A stretch of 64,000 nucleotides of DNA, from contig JAXMDM010000003.1 in the NCBI GenBank assembly GCA_046348835.1, forward strand, positions 124,001 through 188,000, in the 5' to 3' direction. The DNA is from Defluviicoccus sp046348835 (lineage in GTDB: Bacteria; Pseudomonadota; Alphaproteobacteria; Rhodospirillales; Defluviicoccaceae). The translations under genes were made by a program, and so were the position numbers. Below, in pieces: positions 1 to 8,776 of this stretch. Positions within the stretch are counted from its first letter, which is position 1; each line of letters begins with the position of its first letter. Under the pieces are notes generated by a model that was not told where the DNA came from, made no database searches, and worked only from the letters and a program-made list of their open reading frames with translations.

Positions 1-2370
1 GCATTCGCCGCCGATGGCCTGCAGCCGCCGCCGGCGGCCGCCGCTTTCGCCCAGAACCTTGTCCAGCGCCCGGCGCCGGTCGAGGATGTCGCGGCGATAT
101 GCGGCGACGGCGGCACGGCAGGCGTCGCGCGCCGCTTCCTCGCCGCCGTCGGTGCCGGCGTCGGCGGCCGCCTCGGCCGCCGCCCGCAACCGGGTTTCCG
201 CCTCGGCCAGATCGGTCTCGAGGGCGGCGCGGCTGGCGGCCAGCGCCTGGGCGCGCGCCTCGTTGCGGGTCCGGGTGTCCTGGGCCTGGGCGGCGGCGCG
301 GCGAGCGGCGTCGAGGCTGCGCTCGCCCTCGCGGACCGCGGCCCGGGCGCGACCCACCGCCTCGACGGCGGCCCGTTCCCGCTGGCGCGCATCCCGCTGC
401 GCCCCGGCCGCCGCGGTCGCCCTTGCTTCCGCCCGTTGCTGCTCCTGCCTCGCCGTCGCCAGTCGCTGCCGCTGGTCGAGGCGAACGGCGGCGGCGCTGG
501 TCTCGCCGGCCGGCCGCGCCAGCCCGTCCCAGCGCCACAGATCGCCCGCCCGGCTGACCAGACGCTGGCCCGGTGCCAGATGCGGGTGCAAGGCTTCGCC
601 GCTCTCCCGGTCGGCCACCAGCCCCACTTGCGCCAGCCGCCGACCGAGGGCGGACGGGCCATCGAGCGAGGCGGCAAGCGGGCGAGCCGGCTCCGGCAGC
701 GAACATCCGTCGTCCGCCGGCAGCGTCCGCCAGTCGCGGGGTGCCTCGCCGGCCATGGGCAGGAAGGCGTCCTCGGCCAGCGCCGCCGCCAACGCCGCTT
801 CGAGGCCGGCCTCGACGGTAAACGCATCGATCAGCGGCCGGCCGCCGGCATCGGGGCCCTCCACCAGTTCCGCCAGGGCGCGCACCTCGGCGGTAAGGCC
901 GGCCGCCTCCGCCCTCGCCGCGTGGTCGAGGGTGCCGGTTTCGGCCGCATGGCGCGCCGTCCGCGCCGCGTCCTCCTCGGCGGCGGCGAGATCGGCGCGC
1001 GCCGCCGCCAGGGCCGTTTCCGCCGGCGTCACCCGGTCGAGCGCCGCCTCCGCTTCCGCCTCCCGTCCGGCCGCCGCCAGAAGCGGCGCCGCCTCGGCGA
1101 CGACGGCGCGCAGCCGGCCGGCCAGGCGCTCGCTTTCCCGCCGCAGCTCGTCCAGCCGCCGGGCGGCGCTGGTGCGTGCCGCCTGCTTGGTCGCCACCTG
1201 CTCGGTGAGGCGGGCCAGTTCGTCCTCCGCCGCCGCCAGCCTGGCCTCGCTCTCGGCCAACTCGGCCTCCGCCCGGCACCGGCGGGCGTCGTCGCCGGTG
1301 GCGGCGGCGGCGATGCGCTCGCGCTCGTCGATGAGCCGGTCGAGCGCCGCGGCGGCGTCCCGATGCCGGCCCTCCTGGCGGGCAAGATCGGCGGTGGTTT
1401 CGGTCAGCCGCTGCCGGCAGGCGTCGCGGTCGGCCTCCAGCCGCGCCGCCTCGGCGGCCAGCCCTTCGGCCATGGCCATCAGCCGGTGCCGCGCCGCGTC
1501 CGCATCCGCCGCCGCCTGGCGCAACGGCGGCAAGGCCGCGGCGGCTTCCTGGCGGGCGGTGTCGGCGGCGGCGGACGCCCGCCCGGCGACGGCGATGGCG
1601 TCGTCGGCGGCGGCGAGGCGGGCGGTCGCCCGCGCCGACGCATCCTCGGCTCGCTGCCAGCGCAGGGCGAGCACCCGGGTCTCGGTCGACCGGATCTGCT
1701 CGGACACCTGCCGGTAGCGGGCCGCCTGCTTGGACTGGCGGGCCAGGCTCTGCGCCTGCACCGCCAACGTCGACAACACATCCTCGGCGCGAAGGAGGTT
1801 GTCCTCGGCCGCCTTCAGCCGCTGCTCCGCTTCCTGTCGGCGGGCGTGCAGGCCGCTGATTCCGGCCGCCTCCTCCAGCAGCATCCGCCGCTCCAGCGGC
1901 TTCGCCGCAATCAGCGCCGACACCTGGCCTTGGGTGACCATCGCCGCCGAGCGGGCGCCGGTGGCGGCGTCGGCGAAGAGAATCTGGACGTCGCGGGCGC
2001 GGACCTCGCGGCCGTTGACCCGGTAGGCGGAGCCGCGGCCGCGGTCGATGCGGCGGCTGATCTGCAGCAGCTCCAGCCCCGCCCAGGTGGGCGGCGCACC
2101 GCCTTGGCTGGCATCCAGGTCGATGGTCACCTCGGCGATGTTGCGCGCCGGCCGACCGCCGGCGCCGGCGAAGATGACGTCGTCCATGTCGCCGCCGCGC
2201 AGGGTTCGGGCCGAGGATTCGCCCATCACCCAGCGCAGCGCTTCGACCAGATTGGATTTGCCGCAGCCGTTCGGCCCGACGATGCCGGTCAGGCCGGGCT
2301 CGATGACGATCTCGGCCGGCTCGACGAAGGACTTGAAGCCGCTGAGCTTGAGCCGGGCGACCTGCAGCAC
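1..2370 (-). CDS. smc: Chromosome segregation ATPase SMC (N-terminal 790 codons, cut by window edge)
   Basis: This is the N-terminal two thirds of an SMC ATPase, the core of the condensin-like complex that organises and segregates the chromosome. The frame stays open from a GTG at 2370 to base 1, so the C-terminal coiled coil and Walker B half lie outside the window. Residues about 9-40 read as an SMC head, with the start VLQVARLKLSGFKSFVEPAE and a Walker A GPNGCGKSN near residues 32-40. A long Ala/Arg/Glu-rich coiled coil follows. The hinge (roughly bases 550-900) includes the pair GPSALGRRLAQVGLVADRE. The GTG lies 9 bases after the stop of the DsbA-like gene, preceded by AGCGAGG, which implies co-transcription. 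The very high GC also opens long spurious antisense frames across this gene. Confidence 0.93.
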   Translation of the reverse strand, partial: MLQVARLKLSGFKSFVEPAEIVIEPGLTGIVGPNGCGKSNLVEALRWVMGESSARTLRGGDMDDVIFAGAGGRPARNIAEVTIDLDASQGGAPPTWAGLELLQISRRIDRGRGSAYRVNGREVRARDVQILFADAATGARSAAMVTQGQVSALIAAKPLERRMLLEEAAGISGLHARRQEAEQRLKAAEDNLLRAEDVLSTLAVQAQSLARQSKQAARYRQVSEQIRSTETRVLALRWQRAEDASARATARLAAADDAIAVAGRASAAADTARQEAAAALPPLRQAAADADAARHRLMAMAEGLAAEAARLEADRDACRQRLTETTADLARQEGRHRDAAAALDRLIDERERIAAAATGDDARRCRAEAELAESEARLAAAEDELARLTEQVATKQAARTSAARRLDELRRESERLAGRLRAVVAEAAPLLAAAGREAEAEAALDRVTPAETALAAARADLAAAEEDAARTARHAAETGTLDHAARAEAAGLTAEVRALAELVEGPDAGGRPLIDAFTVEAGLEAALAAALAEDAFLPMAGEAPRDWRTLPADDGCSLPEPARPLAASLDGPSALGRRLAQVGLVADRESGEALHPHLAPGQRLVSRAGDLWRWDGLARPAGETSAAAVRLDQRQRLATARQEQQRAEARATAAAGAQRDARQRERAAVEAVGRARAAVREGERSLDAARRAAAQAQDTRTRNEARAQALAASRAALETDLAEAETRLRAAAEAAADAGTDGGEEAARDACRAAVAAYRRDILDRRRALDKVLGESGGRRRRLQAIGGEC

Positions 2371-2379
2371 CGGACCTCG

Positions 2380-2988
2380 CTACGGCGTCTTCGGCATCGC
2401 CTGGGCGATCGCCGCTTCGAAATCGGCGAACGAGTGGCCGCCGGTCATCTTCTTGCCGTTGACGACGAACGAAGGCGTCGAATCGATTCCGTACTGCGCC
2501 TGCCCCTCTTCCGCCCGCTTCTGGATTCCCTGCATCAACGCGGCGTTATTCAGGCAGGCGTTGAAGTCCTCGCTGGACAGGCCCGCCACCTGGGCCCGCA
2601 CCTGCAACTCGGTGAGAAGATCCTTGCTGCGGGCCCACGTCTGCTGGTCGTCGAACAGCATGGCGATGAAGCCGAAGTAGCGGTCGGGAGCGACGCAGCG
2701 GGCGACGATGGCCGCCGCCATGGCCCGCGGCTCCAGCGGGAAATCACGCAGGATATAGCGGACCTTACCGGTGTCGATGTACGTCGACTTGATCTTGCCG
2801 AAGACCTCGTGGTGGAACTCGGCGCAATGGGGACAGGTGAGCGAGGAGTATTCGATGATCGTCACCGGCGCGTCCGCCGACCCGAGGCTGCGTTCGGCGA
2901 GCGCCTGTTCGGTTGTCGGCACCGCCGCCGCCGCGGGCAGCGCAGAAAACAGGACGAAGCCCACCAGACACCAAAAAAATGTTCTCAT
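2380..2988 (-). CDS. DsbA-family thiol:disulfide oxidoreductase, periplasmic
   Basis: The product is a 202-residue exported thioredoxin-fold protein of the DsbA/DsbG-like group that introduces or isomerises disulfides in the periplasm. A signal peptide covers about residues 1-22 (hydrophobic LVGFVLFSALPAAAA). The active-site CPHC is at Cys52/Cys55, and the cis-proline loop reads STPSFVVNGKK. The ATG at 2988 is chosen because it begins the signal peptide and follows GGTCGAGAGAC; the frame is open upstream to 3105, but that extension is not signal-like. It sits between dciA and smc, all on the minus strand, a gene order I recognise from other alphaproteobacteria. The physiological substrate cannot be told from sequence. 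Confidence 0.9.
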   Translation of the reverse strand: MRTFFWCLVGFVLFSALPAAAAVPTTEQALAERSLGSADAPVTIIEYSSLTCPHCAEFHHEVFGKIKSTYIDTGKVRYILRDFPLEPRAMAAAIVARCVAPDRYFGFIAMLFDDQQTWARSKDLLTELQVRAQVAGLSSEDFNACLNNAALMQGIQKRAEEGQAQYGIDSTPSFVVNGKKMTGGHSFADFEAAIAQAMPKTP

Positions 2989-3016
2989 CTGTCTCTCGAC
3001 CACAAGATGTTGATGA

Positions 3017-3667
3017 CTATACCGGCTCGTCCTCACCCGGACAAGCCTTGCCCGACGGTGTCGGGGCGATGCCGGCGCCGGCAGACGCCAGCACCCGGAG
3101 ACCAAGCCGGGCGAGCGCGGCGCGAAGCCGCTCGTCCTCGATTCCGGTCAGTAAAGCGTCGATCTCTTCGGCGCGGCGGGTCGTCTCCGCCGGCGAGGGA
3201 AACGGTGGGGAGGGCGGGGGCGGCGAGGGAAGGGGCGGCGAGGGCAGGGGCGCCATGGGAGGCCGCGGCGGCAGGGGGGCCTGCACCACCTTCAGCCGGG
3301 CGACCGCGGGGTATCCCAAGTGAATGTTGATGCGCTCGATCAGGCGGCGGCTTTCGTGCTGGACCTGGAGGGCGATGGCACCGGACGCGGCCCTGAGATG
3401 CAAGGTGCCGTCATTGCGCCGTTTCGGCGGGAAGACCAGCCGGTCGGGATAGGTGGACGCGGCCAGGCGATCGCCGGCGAGCGCGGCCCAGGCGAGCACC
3501 AGGTCGGCCGCCAGCAGCCGCTGGCTGCCGATCATTGGCAGGGTCAGCCGCTCCACCGTCTCGCCCAGCGCCCGCAGCCCCTGCTGCGCCCGGGGACTCT
3601 GCCGCCCGCGTCCGTGTCCGCGCCCACCGCCTGCGGGCGGCGTCCGGCCGGCCGATGCTGGTGCCAT
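3017..3667 (-). CDS. dciA: DciA-type helicase loader (DUF721) with proline-rich linker
   Basis: This is a 216-residue DUF721 protein. DciA is the replicative-helicase (DnaB) loader in bacteria that lack DnaC. The KH-like core runs from about residue 40 to 135 and includes GSQRLLAADLVLAWAALAG and LHLRAASGAIALQVQHES. It is followed by an unusual linker of about 25 residues built almost only from Pro, Ser and Leu (bases about 3180-3260), then a short helical tail. The ATG at 3667 follows GGAGCGAGGAGA; an in-frame GTG at 3721 is possible but would run closer to mutY, which is transcribed divergently from 3742. It is the first gene of the dciA-dsbA-smc group. The function is family-based; the linker may simply be low-complexity. 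Confidence 0.85.
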   Translation of the reverse strand: MAPASAGRTPPAGGGRGHGRGRQSPRAQQGLRALGETVERLTLPMIGSQRLLAADLVLAWAALAGDRLAASTYPDRLVFPPKRRNDGTLHLRAASGAIALQVQHESRRLIERINIHLGYPAVARLKVVQAPLPPRPPMAPLPSPPLPSPPPPSPPFPSPAETTRRAEEIDALLTGIEDERLRAALARLGLRVLASAGAGIAPTPSGKACPGEDEPV

Positions 3668-3741
3668 TCTCCTCGCTCCCGCTCCCCGGTCGGGGGACGA
3701 CGATGGTACCGTCCGCCGCACCGATGCGACAGCCGAAGGCG

Positions 3742-4848
3742 ATGACCGACCCCCTGATCGGCGCAGATGTGAAGAAGCGTGAGCTCGTCGCCCTGCTCCT
3801 CGCCTGGTACGACCGCCACGGTCGGCGCCATCTGCCGTGGCGGGCCGGTCCGGGCACCGCCGCCGATCCCTATCGGGTCTGGATCAGCGAGATCATGCTG
3901 CAGCAGACGACGGTGGCGACGGTCGTTCCCTATTTCAATCGGTTTATCCACCGCTGGTCCGACGTCGAGGCCCTGGCGGCGGCGGCGCTCGACGACGTGC
4001 TGCACGCTTGGCAGGGACTGGGCTACTACGCGCGGGCACGTCATCTGCACGCCGCGGCGGCGATCATCGTCGCCGAACACGGTGGCCGCTTTCCCTCCAT
4101 CCTCGACGGTCTGCGCCGATTGCCGGGATTCGGCGCCTACACCGCGGCGGCGGTGGCGGCGATCGCCTTCGGGGTGCAAACGACGCCGGTCGACGGCAAC
4201 GTCGTCCGGGTGCTCGCCCGCCTGTTGCGCATCGAGACACCATTGCCGGCGGCGCGGCCCGCCATCGACGCCGCCGCGGCGGCGCTGGCGCCGGCGGAAC
4301 GGCCGGGCGATTTCGCCCAGGCGCTGATGGACCTCGGCGCCACCGTCTGCCTGCCGCGGCAGCCCAGGTGCCTGGTGTGCCCATGGCAGGCCGCCTGTGC
4401 CGGCCACGCCGCCGGCCTCGCCGCGGCGCTGCCGCGGCGGATGCCGGCGCGCGAGCGGCCGCACCGGTACGGCGTCGCCTTCTGGGCGGAGCGGCCGGAC
4501 GGCGCGGTGCTGTTCCGGCGGCGCCCCCCGCAAGGGCTGCTGGGCGGACTGATGGAGGTGCCATCGACCCCGTGGCGGGCCGAGCCGTGGCCGCGGCAAG
4601 AAGCCCTTCGCCACGCGCCGCTGGTGCAGCGGGCGCCGTCTCCCGACTGGCTTCCGGTCGACGGCGCGGTCGAGCACGTCTTCACCCACTTCGCGCTGCG
4701 GCTATCGGCGGTGCGGGCAATCGTTGCGGACACTGCGGCGACGGCGGAGGAGGGCCGCTGGATCGCCCCGGACGGCCTCGCCGCCCTGGCCCTGCCGACC
4801 CTGATGCGCAAGCTGGTGCGGCTGGTGACCGACGCCGCACGCCGCTGA
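3742..4848 (+). CDS. mutY: A/G-specific adenine DNA glycosylase MutY
   Basis: MutY excises adenine mispaired with 8-oxoguanine. From the ATG at 3742 the protein has 368 residues. The helix-hairpin-helix is LPGFGAYTAAAVAAIAFG (about 127-144), the catalytic acids are Glu50 (SEIMLQQ) and Asp151 (VDGNVVRVLAR), and the [4Fe-4S] ligands are Cys203, Cys210, Cys213 and Cys219, in exact C-x6-C-x2-C-x5-C spacing. A C-terminal NUDIX-like 8-oxoG recognition domain follows from about residue 240 (VEHVFTHFALRLS). The frame is open to 3535, but that stretch has low complexity and would overlap dciA. The start is preceded by GAAGG and fits the family. It is divergent from dciA with a gap of 74 bases that should hold both promoters. 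Confidence 0.95.
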   Translation: MTDPLIGADVKKRELVALLLAWYDRHGRRHLPWRAGPGTAADPYRVWISEIMLQQTTVATVVPYFNRFIHRWSDVEALAAAALDDVLHAWQGLGYYARARHLHAAAAIIVAEHGGRFPSILDGLRRLPGFGAYTAAAVAAIAFGVQTTPVDGNVVRVLARLLRIETPLPAARPAIDAAAAALAPAERPGDFAQALMDLGATVCLPRQPRCLVCPWQAACAGHAAGLAAALPRRMPARERPHRYGVAFWAERPDGAVLFRRRPPQGLLGGLMEVPSTPWRAEPWPRQEALRHAPLVQRAPSPDWLPVDGAVEHVFTHFALRLSAVRAIVADTAATAEEGRWIAPDGLAALALPTLMRKLVRLVTDAARR

Positions 4849-4863
4849 TCGGGAGGCGATCGG

Positions 4864-5379
4864 CTAGCTGTCGTAGGCCACCAGCGAGGTGAACGGCACG
4901 TCCAACCCCTTGCGGCCGTTGAGAAAGGTGAGCTCGATGATCGACGCCGCACCGACCACCTCGGCACCGACGCCCTGCAGCAGATGAATCGCCGCCGCCA
5001 TGGTGCCGCCGGTGGCGAGCAGGTCGTCGAGGACGACGACCCGCTGACCCGGGGTGACGGCGTCCGCCTGGATCTCGAGGATGTCGCTGCCGTACTCGAG
5101 CGCATACTCGTAGGGTACCGTCGCCCCCGGCAGCTTGCCGCGCTTGCGCACCATGACGAAGCCGAGACCGAGCTTGAGGGCCAAGGGCGCGGCGACGAGG
5201 AAGCCGCGCGATTCGATGCCGGCGAGGAGGTCGGGCTGATGGCGGCTGACCGCCTTGGCCAGCCGGCCCATGGCGATCGACCAGGCATCGGCGTGGGCGA
5301 GGAGGGTGGATATGTCGTAGAACAGGATCCCCGGCTTGGGAAAATCGGCGATGCTGCGGATATGGTCCTTGATGTCCAT
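4864..5379 (-). CDS. apt: Adenine phosphoribosyltransferase
   Basis: Apt salvages adenine: adenine plus PRPP gives AMP and pyrophosphate. The 171-residue protein begins MDIKDHIRSIADFPKPGILF, typical of the family, and carries the PRPP-binding loop VVVLDDLLATGGT at residues 114-126. The length is normal for the enzyme. The frame extends upstream to 6057, but the ATG at 5379 is where family similarity begins. The gene is convergent with mutY (15 bases apart) and divergent from the TAXI receptor gene, so it is probably monocistronic. Confidence 0.96.
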   Translation of the reverse strand: MDIKDHIRSIADFPKPGILFYDISTLLAHADAWSIAMGRLAKAVSRHQPDLLAGIESRGFLVAAPLALKLGLGFVMVRKRGKLPGATVPYEYALEYGSDILEIQADAVTPGQRVVVLDDLLATGGTMAAAIHLLQGVGAEVVGAASIIELTFLNGRKGLDVPFTSLVAYDS

Positions 5380-5392
5380 GGGGTCCGGCTCG

Positions 5393-6568
5393 GTGGCTGG
5401 GATCGGGCACTGGTGGCGGCAGGCTAGCGGCTTGCCCGGCGTCCGGCAACGCGTCGCTGCATCGGCCGGGGCCGTGGCCGGGACCGTGGCCGGGACCGTG
5501 GCCGTGGTCCAGGCGGTTGCTCGCGGCGCCTGCGTCGCCGTCGTCCTCGCCCAATCCTTGGCGGCCGCCGACGAGCCCGAACCGGGGCCGACACCGCCCC
5601 CCGTCCAGGAGCCGGTCCAGGTGCCGGCGGTGAACCGGTATTTCTCTCTCGGCATGACGCGCGGCGACAGCATCGGCGAGACGGCGGGCAGCGCCATCTG
5701 TCGTTTGCTGATGCGTCTCTCGGGCGAAACCCTGCTGCCACGGGCGGAGAACCCGCGCTGCTCGATGGTTCCCGCCAGCGGTGCCGCCGAGGTGGTCAAC
5801 CAGCTCGCCGGCGGGCGCATCGCCTTCGCCATCGTCCCGGCGGCGGTCGCGGTGACCGCCCACGATGCCGCCAACCCCCATGACGGCGGCGCGCCGACGG
5901 ACGCGCCGCGGTCGCCGGACGTGCGTGCGGTGCTCTCCCTCGGGGCCGAGCCGCTGAACCTGGTCGTCGCCCGCGACTCGGGGATCGCCACCGTTGCCGA
6001 TCTGCGCGGACGGCGGATGAACATCGGGCCGCCCCAGTCGCTCGGCTCGGATCTCATCAGGGCACTGCTCGCCTTCCACCGGATAAGCCCGGGGGACCTG
6101 CGGCAGGCCGACGAGATGGCACCGGGCCGGGCGGCGCCGGCGCTGTGTGCCGGCGATCTGGATGCCTACGGCCTGGTCGTCGGCGGCCCGGCGGTGACGG
6201 TGGCACGGGCGACCGATGAGTGCGGCGCCCGCCTTATTCCCTTGTCCCGTGCCGCGGTGGCGGCCATCGTCGCCGAAATCCCGGGCACCGTGCCGACGGC
6301 GATTCCCAAGGGAACGTACGCCACCACGGCCGAGGCGGTGCCCAGCGTCGGGGTGGTGTCGCTGCTGGTGACGTCGGCCGACGCGAGCGAAGTCGACGTG
6401 TACGGCCTGACCCAGACGATCGTCGAACACATCAACGAAATTCGCGGTTTTCACCCGGCGCTCGCCGACCTCACGCCCGAACGGATGGCGCGTGAGGGAA
6501 TTCTGCTGCCGCTGCACCCGGGGGCGCTTCGCTATTTCCGCGAGCGCGGGTGGCGCGCCGGCGGCTGA
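5393..6568 (+). CDS. TAXI-family TRAP transporter solute receptor
   Basis: This is a periplasmic solute-binding protein of the TAXI subgroup of TRAP transporters. The mature part shows the family landmarks: SLGMTRGDSIGETAGSAICR near the ligand site, ASGAAEVVNQLAGGRIAFAI, then LNLVVARDSGIATVADLRGR. The N-terminus has a basic stretch followed by an Ala/Val-rich hydrophobic segment encoded by an imperfect 12-base tandem repeat (about 5474-5509). The start is uncertain: the GTG at 5393 gives a signal-peptide-like N-terminus and clears the divergent apt gene, whereas upstream starts back to 5336 would overlap apt. No DctQ/DctM permease genes are adjacent, so the partner transporter and ligand are unknown. 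It is followed convergently by another TRAP-type receptor. Confidence 0.82.
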   Translation: MAGIGHWWRQASGLPGVRQRVAASAGAVAGTVAGTVAVVQAVARGACVAVVLAQSLAAADEPEPGPTPPPVQEPVQVPAVNRYFSLGMTRGDSIGETAGSAICRLLMRLSGETLLPRAENPRCSMVPASGAAEVVNQLAGGRIAFAIVPAAVAVTAHDAANPHDGGAPTDAPRSPDVRAVLSLGAEPLNLVVARDSGIATVADLRGRRMNIGPPQSLGSDLIRALLAFHRISPGDLRQADEMAPGRAAPALCAGDLDAYGLVVGGPAVTVARATDECGARLIPLSRAAVAAIVAEIPGTVPTAIPKGTYATTAEAVPSVGVVSLLVTSADASEVDVYGLTQTIVEHINEIRGFHPALADLTPERMAREGILLPLHPGALRYFRERGWRAGG

Positions 6569-6598
6569 CGGTGGGGCTGGCGGTCCGTCGACCCCGGC

Positions 6599-7792
6599 TC
6601 AGCGCGCCGACAGCTCGCTCCAGACGCCGTACTGCTTGCGGAAGGTCGACAGCGAGGCCCATACCCGGCGGAATTCCGCATCGCGGCTGCTCTGCTCCTC
6701 GACAATCTGCAGCCAGCTCCGTGCCAGTTCGTCGCGAATGGTCGAGGGCCAGCGCCGGAACTGCACGCCCGCGGCGCGAAGGTCCTGAAGCGCCGCATAC
6801 TCCGCCGCCCCCCCCTCGGCGACCGAGAAGCTGACGTTGTCGCCACAGGCGGTTTCCATCAGCACCCGTTGCGACGACTTGAGCGCCTGCCACTTGCCGC
6901 GGTTGACCAGCAGAAGCAGCGCCGACGGCGATTGCCAGCCGGGAAAATAATAGTACTTCAGATGCTTCTGCAGCCCGATGTGAAAGTCGACGGCGGGGGC
7001 GGAAAAGGAGATGGCATCGATGATGCCGGCATCCAACTCGGCCCCCACCTGCGGCAGGTTGACCCGGCGAGTCTGGACCCCGAGGCGATCCAGCGCCCGG
7101 GCACCCAGGCCGTCCACCGCCATCTTCACCCCCTTCAGGTCGGCGACGATCTCGATCTCTTTGCGGAACCAGCCGGCGGCGGCCGGCGGCAGCAGGCCGC
7201 AGATCAGCAGGTGGACGCCGCGCGCCTCGCCGATCTCCCCCAGGATCTCGCGGCCGCCGCCAAACTTGACCCAGCCGAGGAACTCAGAGATGTCCGGCCC
7301 GAACGGGATGCCGCCAAACAGCTCCAGGGCGGGGATGCCGTCGCCGATCATGCTGGGCGGCGCGAAGGCGCCATCGACGGCACCCGCTGCCACCGCTTCC
7401 AGCAGGTCGCCGGAGGGGACAAGGACGTCCGGCTCGTAGAGGTTGATCTCCACCTGGCCGCGGGAGGCGTCGGTGACCAGAATATCGAAGCGGCGGCCGA
7501 GGGTGCCGGCCAGGGGCAGATCGCCGCTGGCGGCGCCGGCGATCTTGATCTCCACGTCCGGCCGCGGCAGCAGCAGGCGCGGCAGGTCGCGGGCCACGTC
7601 GGCCGGGGCGGCCGGCACCGTCGGGGTGGGGCGGCCCGCTTGCCCGCCGCGGGGGTGAAGTCGCGGCCCGATGACGGAAGCGCCGATGACGATGCCGAGG
7701 ACGCCGCCGACGACCGCGCCGACGATGCCGCTGCGCACGCGGTCCCCCCTGCCGACCCGGCCTCGCTTCTGCGCTCCTGGCGTCGCGTTCAT
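6599..7792 (-). CDS. DctP-like TRAP transporter substrate-binding protein, membrane-anchored
   Basis: The 397-residue protein belongs to the DctP family of TRAP solute receptors. Features include VEIKIAGAASGDLPLAG at the start of the mature domain, DLKGVKMAVDGLGARALDRL in the middle and DAISFSAPAVDFHIGLQKH near the ligand pocket. Residues about 22-43 (IVGAVVGGVLGIVIGASVIG) form a hydrophobic segment after a basic N-terminus and may act as an uncleaved anchor. It is convergent with the TAXI receptor (30 bases apart), and no permease subunits are nearby. The ligand cannot be predicted; DctP receptors usually bind carboxylates. The ATG start at 7792 is reasonable, but I see no strong Shine-Dalgarno. 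Confidence 0.82.
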   Translation of the reverse strand: MNATPGAQKRGRVGRGDRVRSGIVGAVVGGVLGIVIGASVIGPRLHPRGGQAGRPTPTVPAAPADVARDLPRLLLPRPDVEIKIAGAASGDLPLAGTLGRRFDILVTDASRGQVEINLYEPDVLVPSGDLLEAVAAGAVDGAFAPPSMIGDGIPALELFGGIPFGPDISEFLGWVKFGGGREILGEIGEARGVHLLICGLLPPAAAGWFRKEIEIVADLKGVKMAVDGLGARALDRLGVQTRRVNLPQVGAELDAGIIDAISFSAPAVDFHIGLQKHLKYYYFPGWQSPSALLLLVNRGKWQALKSSQRVLMETACGDNVSFSVAEGGAAEYAALQDLRAAGVQFRRWPSTIRDELARSWLQIVEEQSSRDAEFRRVWASLSTFRKQYGVWSELSAR

Positions 7793-7977
7793 GGACGCCG
7801 ACGCTATCGCACCCCCGTCGGCGGTACAAGCGCATCTCCCCGGCCCCCAAGTCCATCCGCAAGTCCATCCGCACTGCCGCCCGGCGCCGGTCCCTGGACG
7901 GCGGCCGGGGTTGTCGCCGACAATACCGGTGCGGGGCCGGTGTGGGCCTGGGTGGTGCGGATGGCGAAAGGGAAGTC

Positions 7978-8559
7978 GTGGACGGCACCGACGATTTTTG
8001 GGTTTTCGGCTACGGGTCGTTGATGTGGAATCCCGGCTTCGCCTTCGAGGAGGCGCGGCTGGCGCTCCTCGCCGGCTACCATCGCGCCTTCTGCATCTTT
8101 TCCCACCACTATCGGGGGACGCCGAGCGAACCGGGGCTGGTTCTCGGCCTCGCCCCGGGCGGATTCTGCCGCGGCCTGGCCTTCCGGGTGGCGGCCGACG
8201 TCGCCGACCAGGTCCGCGCCTACCTGGACGAGCGGGAGCTGATCGGTTACGCCTATCTGGCGCGGAATCTCACCGTCGTCCTCGACGGCGATGATGATGG
8301 CGGCTGCGGCGGCGAAAAGGTCACCGCTTACACCTTCGTCGCCGATACGGCCCATTCCCAGTATGCCGGCAACCTGAGCATCGAAGCGGCGGCGCCCATC
8401 ATCATGGGTGCGGCGGGGGCCGCCGGCCTCAATCGTGACTACCTGATCAACACGGTGCGACGGCTGGAACGGGAGGGGATCGCGGATCCCCATCTGCATG
8501 CCCTGCTACGCCGGATCGAATACCTGACCGGGCTCATCGAAGCGGGCGGCGGCATTTAA
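7978..8559 (+). CDS. ChaC-type gamma-glutamylcyclotransferase
   Basis: ChaC enzymes cleave glutathione to 5-oxoproline and Cys-Gly in the cytoplasm. The 193-residue protein has the substrate loop FWVFGYGSLMWNPGF near its start and the ChaC signature YLDERELIGYAYL, whose glutamate is the catalytic residue in the family. A GTG start at 7978 is selected because AAAGGGAAG precedes it; the frame is also open to a GTG at 7942, which would add a non-conserved extension. The gene stands alone, divergent from the DctP-like gene, and is followed by a perfect 7-bp hairpin at 8577-8597. Confidence 0.9.
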   Translation: MDGTDDFWVFGYGSLMWNPGFAFEEARLALLAGYHRAFCIFSHHYRGTPSEPGLVLGLAPGGFCRGLAFRVAADVADQVRAYLDERELIGYAYLARNLTVVLDGDDDGGCGGEKVTAYTFVADTAHSQYAGNLSIEAAAPIIMGAAGAAGLNRDYLINTVRRLEREGIADPHLHALLRRIEYLTGLIEAGGGI

Positions 8560-8576
8560 GGCAATTTCCATCATTC

Positions 8577-8597
8577 GGTTGCATACAAGGTGCAACC
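8577..8597. repeat. Perfect 7-bp inverted repeat downstream of the ChaC gene
   Basis: GGTTGCA and TGCAACC are separated by a 7-base spacer (TACAAGG), 18 bases after the ChaC stop. There is no T-tract on either side, so it is not a canonical intrinsic terminator. It could be a transcription-factor site for the next gene (8777) or a processing hairpin. Confidence 0.5.
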
Positions 8598-8776
8598 ATC
8601 GCTAATCTAAAGGGTTAAAGAAACAGGACGGCGTCGACGGCCGCGGCAGGGCCGCCGCGACGAGGGAGTCGGAGCCGGGTCCGGCGAGGGAGGTGAGAGC
8701 GGCGGCGGCGGGTCGGCGGCGAGTTTGATCGGCGCCGGACCGGCCGCGGAGGCGGGGGCGCGTACGGGTATTCGAT

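Noticed and set aside
436..3330. A 964-codon open frame on the plus strand
   Set aside because: It is antisense to smc and dsbA. Its codons are the mirror of their GC-rich third positions, and it contains no domain.
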